Source: DASVCN01 sp040905665 (lineage in GTDB: Bacteria; Deinococcota; Deinococci; Deinococcales; Trueperaceae). From it: a stretch of DNA of 64,000 bases. The position numbers and the translations under genes were made by a program. The notes under the pieces are model-generated. The model saw only the letters and a program-made list of their open reading frames with translations, ran no database searches and was not told where the DNA came from. Each line of letters starts with the position of its first letter. The first letter of the stretch is position 1. Shown here piece by piece: positions 8,264 through 15,309 of this stretch. The DNA lies in NCBI GenBank assembly GCA_040905665.1, contig JBBDRD010000029.1, positions 1-64,000 of the forward strand, in the 5' to 3' direction.

Positions 8264-8269
8264 TACACT
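8264..8269 (+). promoter_or_regulatory. Leaderless -10 box of the S41 protease gene
   Basis: TACACT, 6 nt (GACTAT), then GTG at 8276. It has the same architecture as the other leaderless starts of the window. Confidence 0.65.
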
Positions 8270-8275
8270 GACTAT

Positions 8276-9601
8276 GTGAAGCGCTTCTCACGCCTGTTCC
8301 TGGCATCGGCAATCATCGTCTTGCTGGCAACCTCGTTCGCCGTCTCGGTGGGTGATCCCTGGGACAGTGCAGAGGATCGGGGCAGGACGTTCGAGGCCGT
8401 GGTCGACGTATTCCAACGCAACTACTGGGACCCCGGACACCGTGACTGGCAGGCGTGGGGAGAGGACTATCGGGAACGGGCTCTCTCGGCGTCCACGCGC
8501 GAGGAGTTCGACCGGGTGCTGGGACGTATGGTGCGCGCTCTCGACGACGAGCACTCAAGCTGGCTGGGCCTCGTTACTTATGCCGGCAACGAGGACCTGG
8601 CGGGGGATCGGCAGCCTCGGTTCGGGTTCCAATCGCGGTTCCTTCCAGGTACAGGGGTGGTGGTGGAACGGGTCTATCCAGGCAGCGCGGCGGCAAGGGC
8701 GGGCCTCCGCCGTGGTGACGTTGTCGTGAGCGTCGATGGCCGGGAGTTGACTGGGCGAGGGTCCAACTACCGAGTTTGGGACGTGTTGGCGGCTGCCAGC
8801 GAGCGCGACACGGTGCTATTCGAATTGCGACGTGGCGACACCCGTCAAAGGATCGAGCTCGAGCCCGTCCCCTTCGAACTGGGGCTGGCCCGCGAAATGC
8901 CGCAAGCGGAGATGATCGATGATCGGCTGGGCTACCTCTACCTGCCGAGTTTCAACAGGGATGACATCGGCCAGCAGGTACACCGGTTACTGACCGACCT
9001 GCAGAGCCGGGGACTGACGGAACTGATAGTCGACTTGCGCGGTAATCCGGGCGGACGGATCGGCGAGTTGGGCCTCACGCTCGGCGCCTTCCTCGAGGGA
9101 ACCTGGGCGAGGGCGACAAGCCGCGGCGACGTGGTGTGGCAGGGACGCTACGACTCGAGCGATGAACGCGGCGAGACCTGGCTCGAGGATCCCAACGGTC
9201 GGATCCTGCTGCAGAGGTTCATCGAGCTGCCGGCCATGTTCGCCGGCCGAATGGTTGTTCTGGTCGACCGCAGCAATAGCAGCGCCGGGGAGCTTGCCGC
9301 GATGGTTTTGCAGGCGCAAGATAGGGCGGTCGTGGTGGGCGAGCCGACCAGCGGCAACGTCGAGGCGATTCGTGGCTTCGACCTGCCCGATGGCAGTGTG
9401 GTGATGGTTGCAGTAGCGAACCTCGAGGGACCCGACGGCGCCAGTTTCTCCGGCGGCGTAATGCCCGATGTGCTCGCACGCGAGAGCCTCCGCGAACTCG
9501 CACAGGGATACGACGCTCCCCTGGCCGAAGCGATTCGGCTGCTGAGGGGCCTGCCGTTCACGCCGAATCGCTACTTTGGGCAGGGAGTAAGCGTTCCCTG
9601 A
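8276..9601 (+). CDS. S41-family (CtpA-like) PDZ serine protease
   Basis: A 441-residue exported or membrane-anchored protein: signal/anchor at residues 4-24, a PDZ domain (about 110-200; GTGVVVERVYPGSAAARAGLRRGDVVVSVDG), then the S41 catalytic domain with LIVDLRGNPGGRIGELGLTL and VLVDRSNSSAGELAAMVLQ, which holds the expected catalytic serine. In classical CtpA proteins a catalytic lysine lies about 25 residues later in a TFGKG motif; here that place reads TSGNVEA, so lysine is absent. This fits the tricorn/IRBP-like branch of S41, or the protein has reduced activity. The GTG start follows a leaderless -10 box. Confidence 0.85.
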   Translation: MKRFSRLFLASAIIVLLATSFAVSVGDPWDSAEDRGRTFEAVVDVFQRNYWDPGHRDWQAWGEDYRERALSASTREEFDRVLGRMVRALDDEHSSWLGLVTYAGNEDLAGDRQPRFGFQSRFLPGTGVVVERVYPGSAAARAGLRRGDVVVSVDGRELTGRGSNYRVWDVLAAASERDTVLFELRRGDTRQRIELEPVPFELGLAREMPQAEMIDDRLGYLYLPSFNRDDIGQQVHRLLTDLQSRGLTELIVDLRGNPGGRIGELGLTLGAFLEGTWARATSRGDVVWQGRYDSSDERGETWLEDPNGRILLQRFIELPAMFAGRMVVLVDRSNSSAGELAAMVLQAQDRAVVVGEPTSGNVEAIRGFDLPDGSVVMVAVANLEGPDGASFSGGVMPDVLARESLRELAQGYDAPLAEAIRLLRGLPFTPNRYFGQGVSVP

Positions 9602-9652
9602 TTGGGGAGGATCGGGGGGAATGATATCCGGTCTCTCAGGGCGGTTTTGAAT

Positions 9653-9717
9653 GGACCACGTATTGAAAATCGGTAGTACCATTTAAGTTTTCACACTGAC
9701 AAGCTACAAGGGACCAC
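9653..9717 (+). promoter_or_regulatory. Direct repeat ahead of the toxin-antitoxin pair, possible operator
   Basis: GGACCAC occurs at 9653-9659 and 9711-9717 upstream of the antitoxin ATG. A TACTGT box (9727-9732) ends 5 nt before that ATG. Type II antitoxins usually repress their own promoter, so repeats here are candidate operator half-sites; this is inference. Confidence 0.25.
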
Positions 9718-9737
9718 CGAACGCGGTACTGTGTTGC

Positions 9738-10139
9738 ATGAGCGAACCTCGACTGAAGTGGAAACTGGACCCCTTGCTCGAGCGCGAGGGCGTGAGCGTG
9801 TACGCCCTCAACAAGAAGCTGGTGGAGGCCGGCAAGAGCGTTTCGCGCACGACCCTCTACCGTCTCGCCTGCCAACAGCCCGAACGCATTGACCTCGAGG
9901 TCGCCGGTCGCGTCTTGTGGGGACTCGAGCAGTTAACCGGCAGGCACTTCGACATCGCCGAACTGATCGAGTACCAGGCCGAACCTGAGCTCAAGGACGA
10001 GGGGTCCGAAGCCTGGCTCGACTCGGACCTCTCACGGCTGGGCGAGTTTGAACCGTACGACTGGGAAGAGGGCGAAGCGGAGGAAGGCGAGCCGGTGCGG
10101 TACGAGCCCGGTGTCGGGATAGTGGCTGGCAATGGCTGA
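9738..10139 (+). CDS. HTH-type antitoxin, partner of PemK
   Basis: A 133-residue protein. Residues 5-75 read as an XRE/Cro-like helix-turn-helix: KLDPLLEREGVSVYALNKKLVEAGKSVSRTTLYRLA. The C-terminal half is acidic (DEGSEAWLDSDLSRLGEFEPYDWEEGEAEEGE), as expected for an antitoxin arm that wraps a basic toxin. Its end overlaps the toxin start by 8 nt. The TACTGT box 5 nt before the ATG suggests a leaderless transcript. That this is the antitoxin is inferred from gene order, size and acidity. Confidence 0.75.
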   Translation: MSEPRLKWKLDPLLEREGVSVYALNKKLVEAGKSVSRTTLYRLACQQPERIDLEVAGRVLWGLEQLTGRHFDIAELIEYQAEPELKDEGSEAWLDSDLSRLGEFEPYDWEEGEAEEGEPVRYEPGVGIVAGNG

Positions 10140-10512
10140 GCCGCTCGCCGTCGGCGATGTGGTGACGGTGTTGCTGCCCGAACGGACGCCGCAAGGTCAC
10201 GAACAGGAGGGGCGACGGCCCGCGGCGGTGGTCGGCCTACCCGACCGGCTGGGTCCCGCCCGCTCCTCGGTGCTAGTGATCGTCCCATTCAGCCGCTATC
10301 AAAGCCAGCCCTGGGCCGACGCCGCGCCGGAGCGATACCCCCGCTTCGAGGCGGGCACGGCCCGGCTACACTCCCCCTCGATAGCCCTACTCGACCAGAT
10401 ACTGTCGGTGGACGTGCGGCGCGTCGAGAGGCGCCGTGGTCGCCTAACCGCCGCCCAGTACGGACCCATCAAACGTGCTTTCGCCAAGATGGCGGATCTC
10501 GGATCTTGGTGA
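10132..10512 (+). CDS. PemK/MazF-family mRNA interferase toxin
   Basis: A 126-residue protein with the MazF/PemK barrel opening GDVVTVLLPERTPQGHEQEGRRPAAVVG (residues 7-34), where the basic GxExxGRRPAVV segment contributes the RNA-cutting site, and a later strand SSVLVIVPFSRYQ. A substrate sequence cannot be predicted from the protein. It overlaps the antitoxin by 8 nt, so translation is coupled. The pair lies next to a recombinase remnant and tRNA-Arg, suggesting arrival on an integrated element. Confidence 0.85.
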   Translation: MAEPLAVGDVVTVLLPERTPQGHEQEGRRPAAVVGLPDRLGPARSSVLVIVPFSRYQSQPWADAAPERYPRFEAGTARLHSPSIALLDQILSVDVRRVERRRGRLTAAQYGPIKRAFAKMADLGSW

Positions 10513-10591
10513 GCGCTCAGTTGGGAGCGTTGAGGGCGAGAAGTAGAAGTGCTTTTTGGAAGTGGTATCGTTCCAGCACCCTAAACGAAGG

Positions 10592-10740
10592 ATGGTGAAC
10601 CTAACCGGCCGTCCAATCCGCGCGGCGCTATATCTGCGGGTTTCCGCGGGCCGCCAGGCCGAGAGCGATCTGTCCATTTCCATTCAGCGGCGTCAGGCCG
10701 ACGCCTATTGCGCCTGCGGCTATCATGAGAAGTGGTGGTT
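10592..10740 (+). pseudogene. Truncated serine site-specific recombinase (N-terminal fragment)
   Basis: From the ATG at 10592 the frame reads MVNLTGRPIRAALYLRVSAG, then RQAESDLSISIQRRQADAYC. This is the start of a resolvase/integrase catalytic domain, with the catalytic serine in YLRVS and the usual QRRQAxAYC helix. Homology ends after about 45 residues; the frame then continues through unrelated sequence and runs into tRNA-Arg on the other strand. More than 90 percent of a large serine recombinase would be missing. This is a decayed integrase beside a tRNA gene. The rest of 10513-10846 shows nothing recognisable. Confidence 0.75.
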
Positions 10741-10846
10741 GCGCATTACCTGGCGAAGCATGTTGGCTTGTCTGGGCTGGCGAGCCGCAGTGCATGGCCC
10801 TCTTGGGCGCTCAGCAATTGCGCTCTGGATTCGGTCTCTTCATTTT

Positions 10847-10923
10847 TGGTGCGCCCGGCAGGATTCGAACCTGCGGCCTTTCGCTCCGGAGGCGAACGCT
10901 CTATCCGACTGAGCTACGGGCGC
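10847..10923 (-). tRNA. tRNA-Arg (anticodon CCG)
   Basis: Full cloverleaf on the minus strand: acceptor GCGCCCG paired with CGGGCGC, D arm with AGCTCAGTCGGATAGAGC, anticodon loop CTCCGGA giving CCG (reads CGG), T arm CGCAGGTTCGAATCCTGCC, discriminator A and an encoded CCA (10849-10847). Its 3' end faces the recombinase remnant, the usual arrangement for integration into a tRNA 3' end. Confidence 0.96.
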
Positions 10924-11064
10924 GCGTGAATGGTGGACTCGTCCGGTCGGCTGACACGTGGCCAGAAACATGGCCAAGAACACGGCGACGGCGAGCCCGA
11001 AAGACGGCGGAAAGTATAACACGCCCCTAGCACGGCGAGTCCCAGCAGCTAACGGATGACGGCC

Positions 11065-11207
11065 GACCACGCCGGTGGTCCTAAGCGTTCTCACCGACTC
11101 TGTGTGATACATTGCTGCGCGTGAATCGAGCCGGCGTTTGCTGGCAGCCGTGTCCAAATCGGCGGCAGCTACCCGGTCCCAACCGGGATTTGCATTTCGG
11201 CTGCTAG
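11065..11207 (+). other. Region before the foldase gene: hairpins and a possible leaderless leader ORF
   Basis: The 415 bp between tRNA-Arg and the foldase gene contain no ordinary gene. Seen here: a hairpin GACCAC-GCCG-GTGGTC (11065-11080); an extended -10 TGATACATT (11105-11113) followed by 7 nt and a GTG at 11121; a 28-codon frame from that GTG to the TAG at 11205-11207; and, inside it, a hairpin CCCGGT-CCCA-ACCGGG (11172-11187) followed by ATTTGCATTT. The box and spacing match the leaderless starts elsewhere. It may be a leader peptide with an attenuator, or only the 5' untranslated part of the foldase message. Confidence 0.3.
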
Positions 11208-11338
11208 CCACTCGCGAACTGGCTTGGCGCAGCTCTCGCGGGCGCCCCTTCACGGCAACTACCAGCATTGACCGCCATGGTGGCGCCCTCCCGTTAGGAC
11301 GGCGAGAGCCCGTCGGCGATGAGGAGGAAGACGAAGGC

Positions 11339-13438
11339 ATGAGGCTTAGCAGACGAACTAATACCATTATCCTCTGGGTCATCTCGATCGGGTTGCTCCT
11401 CGGTATGATCATCACGTTCACGCCCACGATCGGCGGCTTTGGCGGCTCCGCTTCCAACGAAGGGGAGACGGTGCTCCTGGTCAATGGTGAACCGATCAGC
11501 GAACTGGACGTTGCACGCGCACGCCAGAACACGCTCTTTAGCTCAGTTACCGAAGGACAGGTAGGCGAGGACCTGGAGCTGCTTCTCGTTGAGCAGCTGG
11601 TGAATCAAGAGGTCTTCGACCAAGCAGCCGCAAGGACGCGGGTGTCGGGCCGCGAGGTGCGTGCCGAGGTTGAGACGTTCCGCGAGTCGCAGGGCGTGGC
11701 GGGTAGACGGAACGACCAAGCGTACCTGCAGGTAATCGGCCGCTCGGGCTTCGATGACCAGTCGTTCCGTGCCTACATCGAGGAGCAGCTGCGTCGCAGT
11801 GAGTACGAGGAAAGCCTCATAGAAGAGGTCGAAGTAAGTGACGCCGAGGTGGAGACCTTCTACCTGGCGAACACCGACCAGTACCGGAGCGATGAGCGCA
11901 TCCTGGCGCGGGCGATCGTCGTCGAGGACGCCCAGCTTGCTGCTGAGTTACGCGAGCGGGCGCTAGCCGGCGAGGATTTCGCCGATCTGGCGAGCGAGAA
12001 TTCCGTCGAGCGGGCTGATCGTGGGGGAGCATTGGGTGCGCCTCAAGGATCCACCGAACCGCAACCGGTGGGCCGGGCGGCGTTGCCGCAGGACGTATCG
12101 GCAGCCGCCTTTGCACTACCCGGGCCCGGACTCACCGAGGTTGTGGAGAGCGGGCAACGCGCCTATCTGGTACAGGTGGAGGAGCACGTCCCAGCGAGCT
12201 TGCGACCTCTCGACGAGGTCGAGGAGCAGGTCCGTGCCGACGCCCTCGCAGCCCAGGAGGCGGGCGTCGTTCAGCGGCATCTCGAGGAGCTGAGCAGCCA
12301 AGCGAACGTCGAGGTTCCCGAGGGCAGTGATATCGAGTACGACGACTACGCGGTGGCTCGGGTTGGTGATGAGGAGATCCTGGCCTCGGACCTTGCCCTC
12401 GCGACCTATAGCAATCAGCAAATTCAGCAGAACCTGAATCCGCAACTTGCGCCGCTGATCGTCGAGTTCTTCAAACCAACGATTCTCGAGACCATGATCG
12501 ACCGTAAACTCGCCTACCTGGGTGCTGAGCAGTTGGAGGCAGACTTCGTGGGCAGCGAAGCTCAGGTGGCGGAGCAAGCACTCGCATTCGTGAGTCGAGA
12601 CGCCTCAGTCGACGAAGAGGCGATCGACGAGTATTACCAGGCAAACGCCCGCCTGTTCACGATTCCTGCCCAAGCTGACGCCCTTCGCGTCGAGTTCGGC
12701 TCCCAGCAAGCGGCCGAGGCTTTCCGCAGCGCTGCGTTGGAGGGAAGTGAGATCGAGGCAGCCGCCGAGGAGCAGAGCGGCGCCATGAGCGAACTGGGGA
12801 CAGTGCGCGAGGGTCAGTTGGAGGAGGCGCTCGACCGCGCGCTTTTTGCAACGGATGCATTCGAGTCACTTCCCGACGATGAGCGTGAGGTTTCGGACGT
12901 GCTGGTACTTGAGAGTGAGCAGCCCGAAGGCAGCGAAGTGGATGAAGGCGACGCCGCTGCCGATGGTGAAGCCGACGACGCTGCAGCTGACGAAGTTGCA
13001 GCTGACGACGTTGCAGCCGACGAGGTTGCAGCTAACGACGAAGCCGCTGCAGACGGCCCCTTCGGGAGGAAGGAGACGTTCGTGGTACTGGTGGCGAACC
13101 GCACGCCCGAGCAGCTAAGGCCGCTGAGCGAGGTGCGGGACCAGGTGGAGCAAGCCGTGTTGCAAGCCGAGCGCGCCGAGCTCTCCCAGCAGTGGCTCGC
13201 CGGACTGCGCGAGGCGATCGAAGTGGTCAACCTGTTGGCTCAGGCTCAGGAAGAAGCCGCCACGGAGGCTGCTACAGAAGCTGACGCGGCGGGCGAAACG
13301 GAAGAACCTGCCGCAGGGGCGGGGTCAGAGGATGCGGCCGCCGAAGCTGAAGCTGCCCCCGCTTCCGAGGGAGAGGCCGAGGGAGAGGGAGGGGCCGAGG
13401 TGCAGGACGAGGGGGAGCCCGAACCGGTTACCGACTAG
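11339..13438 (+). CDS. Membrane-anchored SurA/PpiD-type peptidyl-prolyl isomerase
   Basis: A 699-residue protein: one membrane segment (residues 10-30, TIILWVISIGLLLGMIITF), then a SurA N-like chaperone part (VLLVNGEPISELDVARARQNTL...LLLVEQLVNQEVFDQAAAR), a parvulin-like domain around ERILARAIVVEDAQLAAELRE...GEDFADLASENS...RGGALG, and a second SurA-like module from VARVGDEEILASDLAL onward. The C-terminal 200 residues contain low-complexity Ala/Asp/Glu tracts. The family helps fold exported proteins at the outer face of the inner membrane. GAGGAGGAAG lies 8 nt before the ATG at 11339; in-frame codons further upstream lack a ribosome-binding site. Confidence 0.85.
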   Translation: MRLSRRTNTIILWVISIGLLLGMIITFTPTIGGFGGSASNEGETVLLVNGEPISELDVARARQNTLFSSVTEGQVGEDLELLLVEQLVNQEVFDQAAARTRVSGREVRAEVETFRESQGVAGRRNDQAYLQVIGRSGFDDQSFRAYIEEQLRRSEYEESLIEEVEVSDAEVETFYLANTDQYRSDERILARAIVVEDAQLAAELRERALAGEDFADLASENSVERADRGGALGAPQGSTEPQPVGRAALPQDVSAAAFALPGPGLTEVVESGQRAYLVQVEEHVPASLRPLDEVEEQVRADALAAQEAGVVQRHLEELSSQANVEVPEGSDIEYDDYAVARVGDEEILASDLALATYSNQQIQQNLNPQLAPLIVEFFKPTILETMIDRKLAYLGAEQLEADFVGSEAQVAEQALAFVSRDASVDEEAIDEYYQANARLFTIPAQADALRVEFGSQQAAEAFRSAALEGSEIEAAAEEQSGAMSELGTVREGQLEEALDRALFATDAFESLPDDEREVSDVLVLESEQPEGSEVDEGDAAADGEADDAAADEVAADDVAADEVAANDEAAADGPFGRKETFVVLVANRTPEQLRPLSEVRDQVEQAVLQAERAELSQQWLAGLREAIEVVNLLAQAQEEAATEAATEADAAGETEEPAAGAGSEDAAAEAEAAPASEGEAEGEGGAEVQDEGEPEPVTD
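12980..13039 (+). repeat. 15-nt tandem repeat in the foldase gene
   Basis: Four 15-nt units (consensus GTTGCAGCTGACGAC) encode AADEV-AADDV-AADEV-AAND, an acidic linker. The period is a multiple of three, so copy-number change would keep the frame. Confidence 0.8.
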
Positions 13439-13458
13439 GCGCGGTAGGATCGATGCCA

Positions 13459-15069
13459 ATGCCAAGAGCCCTGTTGAGCGTGTCGGACAAGACCGGCTTG
13501 ACGCACCTTGCCAAGGGGTTGCGTCGGGCCGGGTTCTCGTTGATTTCCACCGGGGGCACCTACAAGGCGCTGCAAGCGGCCGGCCTCGACGTTACCCAGG
13601 TCTCCCAGCTGACCGGTTTCCCGGAGATCCTGGACGGTCGAGTGAAGACGCTTCACCCGGCAGTACATGGCGGCATTATGGCCCGTGGTACGCGAGAGCA
13701 TCTTGACCAGCTAAGTGAACACGGCATCGAACCGATCGACGTGGTGGTGGTGAATCTCTACCCCTTTCGTGAGACGGCTGCGCGTGCCGGCGCATCGTTT
13801 GCCGAAGTAGTGGAGCAGATAGATATCGGCGGGCCGGCCATGCTTCGTGCCGCCGCAAAGAATCATGAACGGGTGTGGGTGGTCGTCGAACCGGCTGATT
13901 ACCCTCTGCTGCTCGACTCCCTCGGTACCGCCGAAGAGCGAAGCGTGCGCACGCGGCTCGCCCGCAAGGCGTTCGCCCATACCGCCGCTTACGACGCTGC
14001 GATAACGGAATATCTGACCGCTGTTTCAGAGGAGGCCGAAGGACTGGCACTGTCGACTGGTGATGCCGTCAATGAAAGCCAACGGGCGCTGGCTTTCGAC
14101 TCCGCGTCCGAGTCTCCGCAAGACACGCTCCCCGCAAGCATGGTGCTCAGGCTCGAGCGCCGTGAGCTGCTCCGTTACGGCGAGAACCCACATCAGCAGG
14201 GTGCGCGTTATCGCGAAATGGGCCGCGACAGTTGGTGGGACGATGTGGTGCTGCACAAGGGCGCCAACCTCAGCTACCTCAACGTTTTCGATGCCGAGGC
14301 TGCTTGGCGGCTTGTTTTCGAGTTCGATGAGCCTGCCTGCGTCATCGTGAAGCATGCGAATCCTTGTGGAGCCGCATTGGCTCCCGAGATCGCCCAGGCT
14401 TACGCCCGCGCCTATGCCGCCGACCCCAAAAGCGCTTTCGGTGGCGTGGTGGCTCTCAATCGCCAGGTCGACGAAAAGACCACCGAGCAGATAATGGCGA
14501 ACGCCAAGGCCGACGTACTGATTGCGCCCGGTTATGACGAGAAGGCACGTGCACTGCTCTCGGCGAAGCGTAAGACGATGCGCGTGCTGGCGGCCCCGCA
14601 CCCCGGTCCCCGCGAGCCGGAGCTGCGCCGGGTTGGGGGCGGATTCCTGGTACAGGAGCCCGATCTGCTGCGCCGTGACAGGTCCGAGTGGCGGGTGGTC
14701 ACGCAGGCGGCTCCAAGCAAGGAGCAGTGGCGCGACATCGAGATCGCCTGGACGGTATGCGCTCGCACCTCGTCGAACGCCATAGTTTTGGTGAAGGATT
14801 CGGCTGCCGTGGGGGTCGGCGCCGGCCAGCAGAGCCGGGTCGACGCCGCCGAATTGGCCGCGGCCAAAGCAGCCGGCCGGGCACGAGGCGGAGCCTGCGC
14901 CAGTGATGCGTTCTATCCGTTTCGGGACGGACTCGACGCGGCTGCAAGGGCTGGAGTGGCCACCGTGATTCAACCGGGCGGTTCGGTGCGTGACGACGAG
15001 CTTATCGCGGCCGCCAACGAACATGGAATCGCCATGGTTTTTACCGCTCGCCGGCACTTCAAACACTAA
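13459..15069 (+). CDS. purH: AICAR formyltransferase / IMP cyclohydrolase
   Basis: Bifunctional enzyme of the last two steps of purine synthesis. The N-terminal IMP cyclohydrolase part shows PRALLSVSDKTGL, LISTGGTYKALQAAG, TGFPEILDGRVKTLHPAVHGGI and IDIGGPAMLRAAAKN. The C-terminal transformylase part shows RYGENPHQQGARY, VIVKHANPCGAAL, SAFGGVVALNRQVD, TCARTSSNAIVLV-like sequence and DAFYPFRDGLDAAARAG. Two starts are possible, ATG at 13453 and 13459. TAGGAT (13445-13450) ends 2 and 8 nt before them, and by the leaderless spacing of the window 13459 (PRALLSVS) is preferred. Confidence 0.95.
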   Translation: MPRALLSVSDKTGLTHLAKGLRRAGFSLISTGGTYKALQAAGLDVTQVSQLTGFPEILDGRVKTLHPAVHGGIMARGTREHLDQLSEHGIEPIDVVVVNLYPFRETAARAGASFAEVVEQIDIGGPAMLRAAAKNHERVWVVVEPADYPLLLDSLGTAEERSVRTRLARKAFAHTAAYDAAITEYLTAVSEEAEGLALSTGDAVNESQRALAFDSASESPQDTLPASMVLRLERRELLRYGENPHQQGARYREMGRDSWWDDVVLHKGANLSYLNVFDAEAAWRLVFEFDEPACVIVKHANPCGAALAPEIAQAYARAYAADPKSAFGGVVALNRQVDEKTTEQIMANAKADVLIAPGYDEKARALLSAKRKTMRVLAAPHPGPREPELRRVGGGFLVQEPDLLRRDRSEWRVVTQAAPSKEQWRDIEIAWTVCARTSSNAIVLVKDSAAVGVGAGQQSRVDAAELAAAKAAGRARGGACASDAFYPFRDGLDAAARAGVATVIQPGGSVRDDELIAAANEHGIAMVFTARRHFKH

Positions 15070-15120
15070 CCAGAGGGTAGCCAGAGGCGAGGCGAAAGCG
15101 CCTTATTGCCTAGTTGCGAC

Positions 15121-15154
15121 GTGTCACACGGTACTCCTCCTGTGTGAAGTGTCA
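15121..15154 (+). promoter_or_regulatory. Repeated GTGTCA / TCACAC motifs upstream of nrdJ
   Basis: GTGTCA occurs at 15121-15126 and 15149-15154, and TCACAC (15124-15129) forms an inverted repeat with GTGTGA (15142-15147). Such paired sites could bind a regulator of nrdJ. They do not match the NrdR box consensus that I know, and no cobalamin riboswitch was recognised between purH and nrdJ. Confidence 0.3.
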
Positions 15155-15309
15155 TACAACGAGTGGTAGGCGCTCTAGTGCCAGTGACCACATCTTGTAC
15201 CCGGCTGCCGATTTTGATACGCTTCGAGGACCAACCCGTAAGGGCCAAGGATCGACATCCGACCCGGGGCACCCGGCATGCGGGACGATGCGCACGTGGA
15301 GGGATAAAC

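Noticed and set aside
9240..9400. S41 protease as inactive enzyme because the TFGKG lysine is missing
   Set aside because: Other S41 branches use a Ser/Glu arrangement without that lysine, so loss of activity cannot be concluded from the motif alone.
14026..15066. Minus-strand open frame of 346 codons over purH
   Set aside because: Antisense shadow of a well-supported gene.
15070..15309. Cobalamin riboswitch ahead of nrdJ
   Set aside because: Expected for a B12 enzyme, but no B12-box-like core or suitable stem pattern was found; GTGCCAGTGACC at about 15178 is too short a resemblance.
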